DNA from: Chlorobium sp.
GTDB taxonomy: Bacteria; Bacteroidota; Chlorobiia; Chlorobiales; Chlorobiaceae
Direction of reading: 5' to 3'
DNA: 8,313 nucleotides
NCBI GenBank assembly: GCA_026193435.1
Contig: JAPHUN010000350.1
Span: 1 to 8,313, forward strand
The notes under the pieces: generated by a model
The model's input: the letters and a program-made list of their open reading frames with translations, nothing else
Told to the model about the DNA's origin: nothing
The model's database searches: none
Program-made: the position numbers and the translations under genes
In this document: positions 6,555 through 8,313 of the stretch, one piece after another
How positions within the stretch are numbered: the stretch's first letter is position 1
How the letters are laid out: every line of letters begins with the position of its first letter

Positions 6555-7040
6555 ATGAAACAGAAGAATCTTCTCCTCGCCCTGCTGCTGCTTCTGACAG
6601 CAGTACTCATCACGGTATTTCTCAGGCTCGACACCCAAAGCGGCGGTTACGAGGTATTGCGCGTCGCCGACGGGGACAGCTTCACCTTGACAAAGGAACG
6701 TGAAGAGGTGGAAATCAGACTCTTCGGCATAGACTGCCCTGAACGAAAGCAGCCTTTTTACAGGAAAGCCGAACGGTTCACAAAAAAAGTTTTACGGGAG
6801 GGAGAGATACGGTTCACAGCGGTTGACCGCGACCGCTACGGCAGGGTTGTCGCCTGGGTCTATGTGGACTCGCTCTGCCTGAACGAGGAGCTCCTGCGTA
6901 ACGGACTTGCCTGGCATTACAAACGCTATTCAGATGACGCGAATCTCGCCCGGCTCGAAGAGAGCGCGAGAACAGCAAAAACAGGCCTCTGGATCGACCC
7001 CAACCCGGTACCTCCATGGAACTATCGAAAACTGCATTGA
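6555..7040 (+). CDS. thermonuclease-like (staphylococcal nuclease family) protein, exported or membrane-anchored
   Basis: This 161-residue protein has a hydrophobic N-terminal segment (residues 5-23) followed by a single staphylococcal nuclease fold. Such enzymes hydrolyse DNA and RNA with calcium. Alignment by eye to the S. aureus enzyme places its key residues as Asp39 and Asp41 (VADGDSF), Arg55 and Asp60 with Glu63 (IRLFGIDCPE), and Arg97 (DRYGRVVAW); these correspond to D19, D21, R35, D40, E43 and R87. All catalytic positions are kept, and Thr41 of the S. aureus enzyme is replaced by Cys61, a common variant. The absence of a clear signal peptidase site suggests it may stay anchored in the inner membrane and act in the periplasm. 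It is divergent from uup and 130 bp before the next gene. The ATG is supported by the MKQKN start of the signal segment. Function as an active nuclease is likely; its target is unknown. Confidence 0.88.
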   Translation: MKQKNLLLALLLLLTAVLITVFLRLDTQSGGYEVLRVADGDSFTLTKEREEVEIRLFGIDCPERKQPFYRKAERFTKKVLREGEIRFTAVDRDRYGRVVAWVYVDSLCLNEELLRNGLAWHYKRYSDDANLARLEESARTAKTGLWIDPNPVPPWNYRKLH

Positions 7041-7065
7041 AGAGGACTTCCTGTCGCAGTGTTCA

Positions 7066-7084
7066 TGAAACGATCAACGTAGGT
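7066..7084 (+). repeat. second copy of the MITE-like end sequence
   Basis: TGAAACGATCAACGTAGGT matches 4513-4531 (TGAAACGATCAACTTAGGT) at 18 of 19 positions. This copy lies 26 bases after the nuclease stop. No inverted partner end and no flanking duplication were found within about 70 bp on either side, so it looks like a solo end or a decayed element. The gap 7041-7170 otherwise shows no clear terminator or promoter. Confidence 0.6.
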
Positions 7085-7170
7085 GAAACTATTAGCGGCA
7101 CATTTCTTTTACCATCATAGATGCAGTATGATTCATCCACTGAAACTGTCTTAAAAAAGCAACGTGCATC

Positions 7171-8196
7171 ATGAAAACGCTTACCTCCACACTGCTCTGT
7201 CTGCTTTTCATTCTTTTCGCGGCAGATGACTCACTTGCATTTCAGGATCATCCCGACAGTGACGCCAACTGGCGGACGGGCATCAACCTTGTGATACCGC
7301 AAGACGAGGTCGTGCAGGAAGAGCTTGACATTGCAGGCATCAATGTCGAGGTCAACGGAACCGCCGAGAACAACATGAACGTTGTAGCCGTGAAGGCCCT
7401 GACGAGCGGCGATTTCCGGAAACAGGTGCAAATTCTGGCTACAGACGCGAAACTTGGCGGAACGTTCGCGGAATCGGTCACCTGTTATGCCGCCAACGCC
7501 GAACTCTCCGGAACGTTCAAAGGCGATGTAACGGTCAAGGCCGCCAGAATCACGCTCGACCCCGCCACGGTCATCATGGGCGATTTCAACTACTCGGCGG
7601 CATCCATCCAGGGACTCGACAAGGCCTCGATTTCCGGCACGGTATCTGAGACCCCGTTAGATGACGCTGATCAGGAGTGGAATACATGGCGCGAGGATAT
7701 CGGCGAAGTGGCAGCGGCCGCCGCCGTGGCAGGCTGGATTCTCTCGCTCGCGGCTATCATCGTCACAGGGTTCATACTCCGCTCGCTCTTCCCGCAACAG
7801 ATTGAAACCGCCGTATCGACCATCACCGCCTCTCCCTGGGCAGCTGTCGGCATCGGCTTCGTGGTTTTTGTGGCCACGCCGCCCGCGATCGCGATCACGC
7901 TCGCGACCCTTGTCGGCATCCCTCTCGGCCTGATTGCCGGAATGCTCTTCCTGATAGCACTCTTCATCAGCCAGATTTTCAGCGGTCTCTGGCTCGGCAG
8001 AAAAATCACCGGCAAACTCCGCGGCGACGAAGCAGCGCCGTCGTTCTTCTGGCCCTTCACACTCGGCATCCTCCTCATCTGGCTCGTCGGGCTCATCCCG
8101 TTCATCGGCTGGCTGGTCGGCTTTATTTTCACCCTCCTCGGACTCGGAGCACTCTGGCTGACCCTCTGGCACAGCATACAGACAAACCGGGCCTGA
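7171..8196 (+). CDS. exported bactofilin-like repeat domain fused to a multi-pass membrane domain
   Basis: This 341-residue protein starts with a signal peptide with likely cleavage after Ala23 (SLA-FQ). Residues ~40-160 form short alternating strands with repeated motifs such as AKLGGTF, AELSGTF and GDVTVKA, the pattern of right-handed beta-helix proteins related to bactofilins (polymer-forming proteins). A linker with acidic residues leads to about five hydrophobic segments: ~180-204, two or three within ~222-272, and two within ~291-333, rich in Gly, Pro and Ile. The repeat domain would face the periplasm, unlike true cytoplasmic bactofilins. GC is higher here than elsewhere. The start ATG is supported by the signal peptide; no strong ribosome binding site is present. 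I recognise the architecture but not a named gene. A role in envelope organisation is an inference. It is the last gene before palindromic repeats and has no clear partner in the window. Confidence 0.8.
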   Translation: MKTLTSTLLCLLFILFAADDSLAFQDHPDSDANWRTGINLVIPQDEVVQEELDIAGINVEVNGTAENNMNVVAVKALTSGDFRKQVQILATDAKLGGTFAESVTCYAANAELSGTFKGDVTVKAARITLDPATVIMGDFNYSAASIQGLDKASISGTVSETPLDDADQEWNTWREDIGEVAAAAAVAGWILSLAAIIVTGFILRSLFPQQIETAVSTITASPWAAVGIGFVVFVATPPAIAITLATLVGIPLGLIAGMLFLIALFISQIFSGLWLGRKITGKLRGDEAAPSFFWPFTLGILLIWLVGLIPFIGWLVGFIFTLLGLGALWLTLWHSIQTNRA

Positions 8197-8204
8197 TTGA
8201 GCAT

Positions 8205-8236
8205 CCCGTAGGGGCGAAACATCTTTCGCACCCCCC
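8205..8236. repeat. palindromic repeat, copy 1 (GTAGGGGCGAA type)
   Basis: CCCGTAGGGGCGAA (8205-8218) begins the unit. GCGAAA (8214-8219) pairs with TTTCGC (8224-8229), and GGG (8211-8213) pairs with CCC after one extra A at 8230, which bulges from the stem. It begins nine bases after the preceding stop codon. GTAGGGGCGAA palindromes are known as dispersed repeats in several bacterial groups. Confidence 0.75.
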
Positions 8237-8259
8237 ATCCGTCAACAATCACCACCGCA

Positions 8260-8288
8260 CCCCGTAGGGGCGAATAATCATTCGCCCC
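8260..8288. repeat. palindromic repeat, copy 2 (GTAGGGGCGAA type)
   Basis: CCCCGTAGGGGCGAA (8260-8274) repeats 14 bases of copy 1 exactly, 56 bp downstream in the same orientation. GGGGCGAAT (8267-8275) pairs with ATTCGCCCC (8280-8288) around AATC, a perfect 9-bp stem. An alternative small hairpin, CCCC-GTA-GGGG (8260-8270), would compete with it. No U-tract follows. No gene is visible from 8197 to the window end. Confidence 0.8.
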
Positions 8289-8313
8289 CAACCCTGAAGA
8301 AATCATCACCACA

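Noticed and set aside
7657..8312. Two long overlapping minus-strand ORFs (193 and 213 codons)
   Set aside because: They lie antisense to the membrane protein gene in GC-rich sequence, have biased low-complexity composition, and show no domain. The plus-strand protein has a signal peptide, a repeat domain and membrane helices.

Overview
The window carries six convincing protein genes, one of them a small peptide precursor, plus several short repeat or palindromic elements. No rRNA, tRNA, CRISPR array or intact insertion sequence is visible. Moderate GC, weak Shine-Dalgarno sequences, a Nif11-type peptide and short palindromic GTAGGGGCGAA repeats would fit a green sulfur bacterium (Chlorobium/Prosthecochloris type). 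That assignment is an inference from general character, not proven here.

Layout. Positions 1-190 hold the possible 3' tail of an upstream gene and a strong Rho-independent terminator. A signal-peptide-bearing prolyl oligopeptidase family (S9A) protein follows at 272-2494. After a 183-bp gap containing a perfect 19-bp inverted repeat comes a radical SAM/SPASM protein (2678-4090, +). It points tail to tail at a small Nif11-type precursor peptide gene (4412-4182, -), 91 bp away. A 64-bp element with terminal inverted repeats and a 5-bp target duplication lies just upstream of the peptide gene. Next are an ABC-F ATPase of the Uup type (6469-4583, -), a divergent membrane-anchored or secreted thermonuclease-like protein (6555-7040, +), and a protein with a bactofilin-like repeat domain followed by several membrane segments (7171-8196, +). 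Two copies of a GTAGGGGCGAA palindromic repeat close the window.

How it fits together. The part most likely to be a coherent and little-described system is the Nif11 peptide plus the radical SAM/SPASM enzyme. The enzyme has the CX3CX2C cluster motif and the full SPASM cysteine pattern, and the peptide has a Nif11 leader followed by a short Cys/Trp/Pro tail. This looks like a minimal RiPP (ribosomally made, post-translationally modified peptide) locus with no exporter or dedicated leader protease in view. The neighbouring oligopeptidase is a speculative candidate for peptide processing. The other genes look like ordinary chromosomal functions. The last two-thirds of the radical SAM gene is clearly more AT-rich than its first third and its neighbours.
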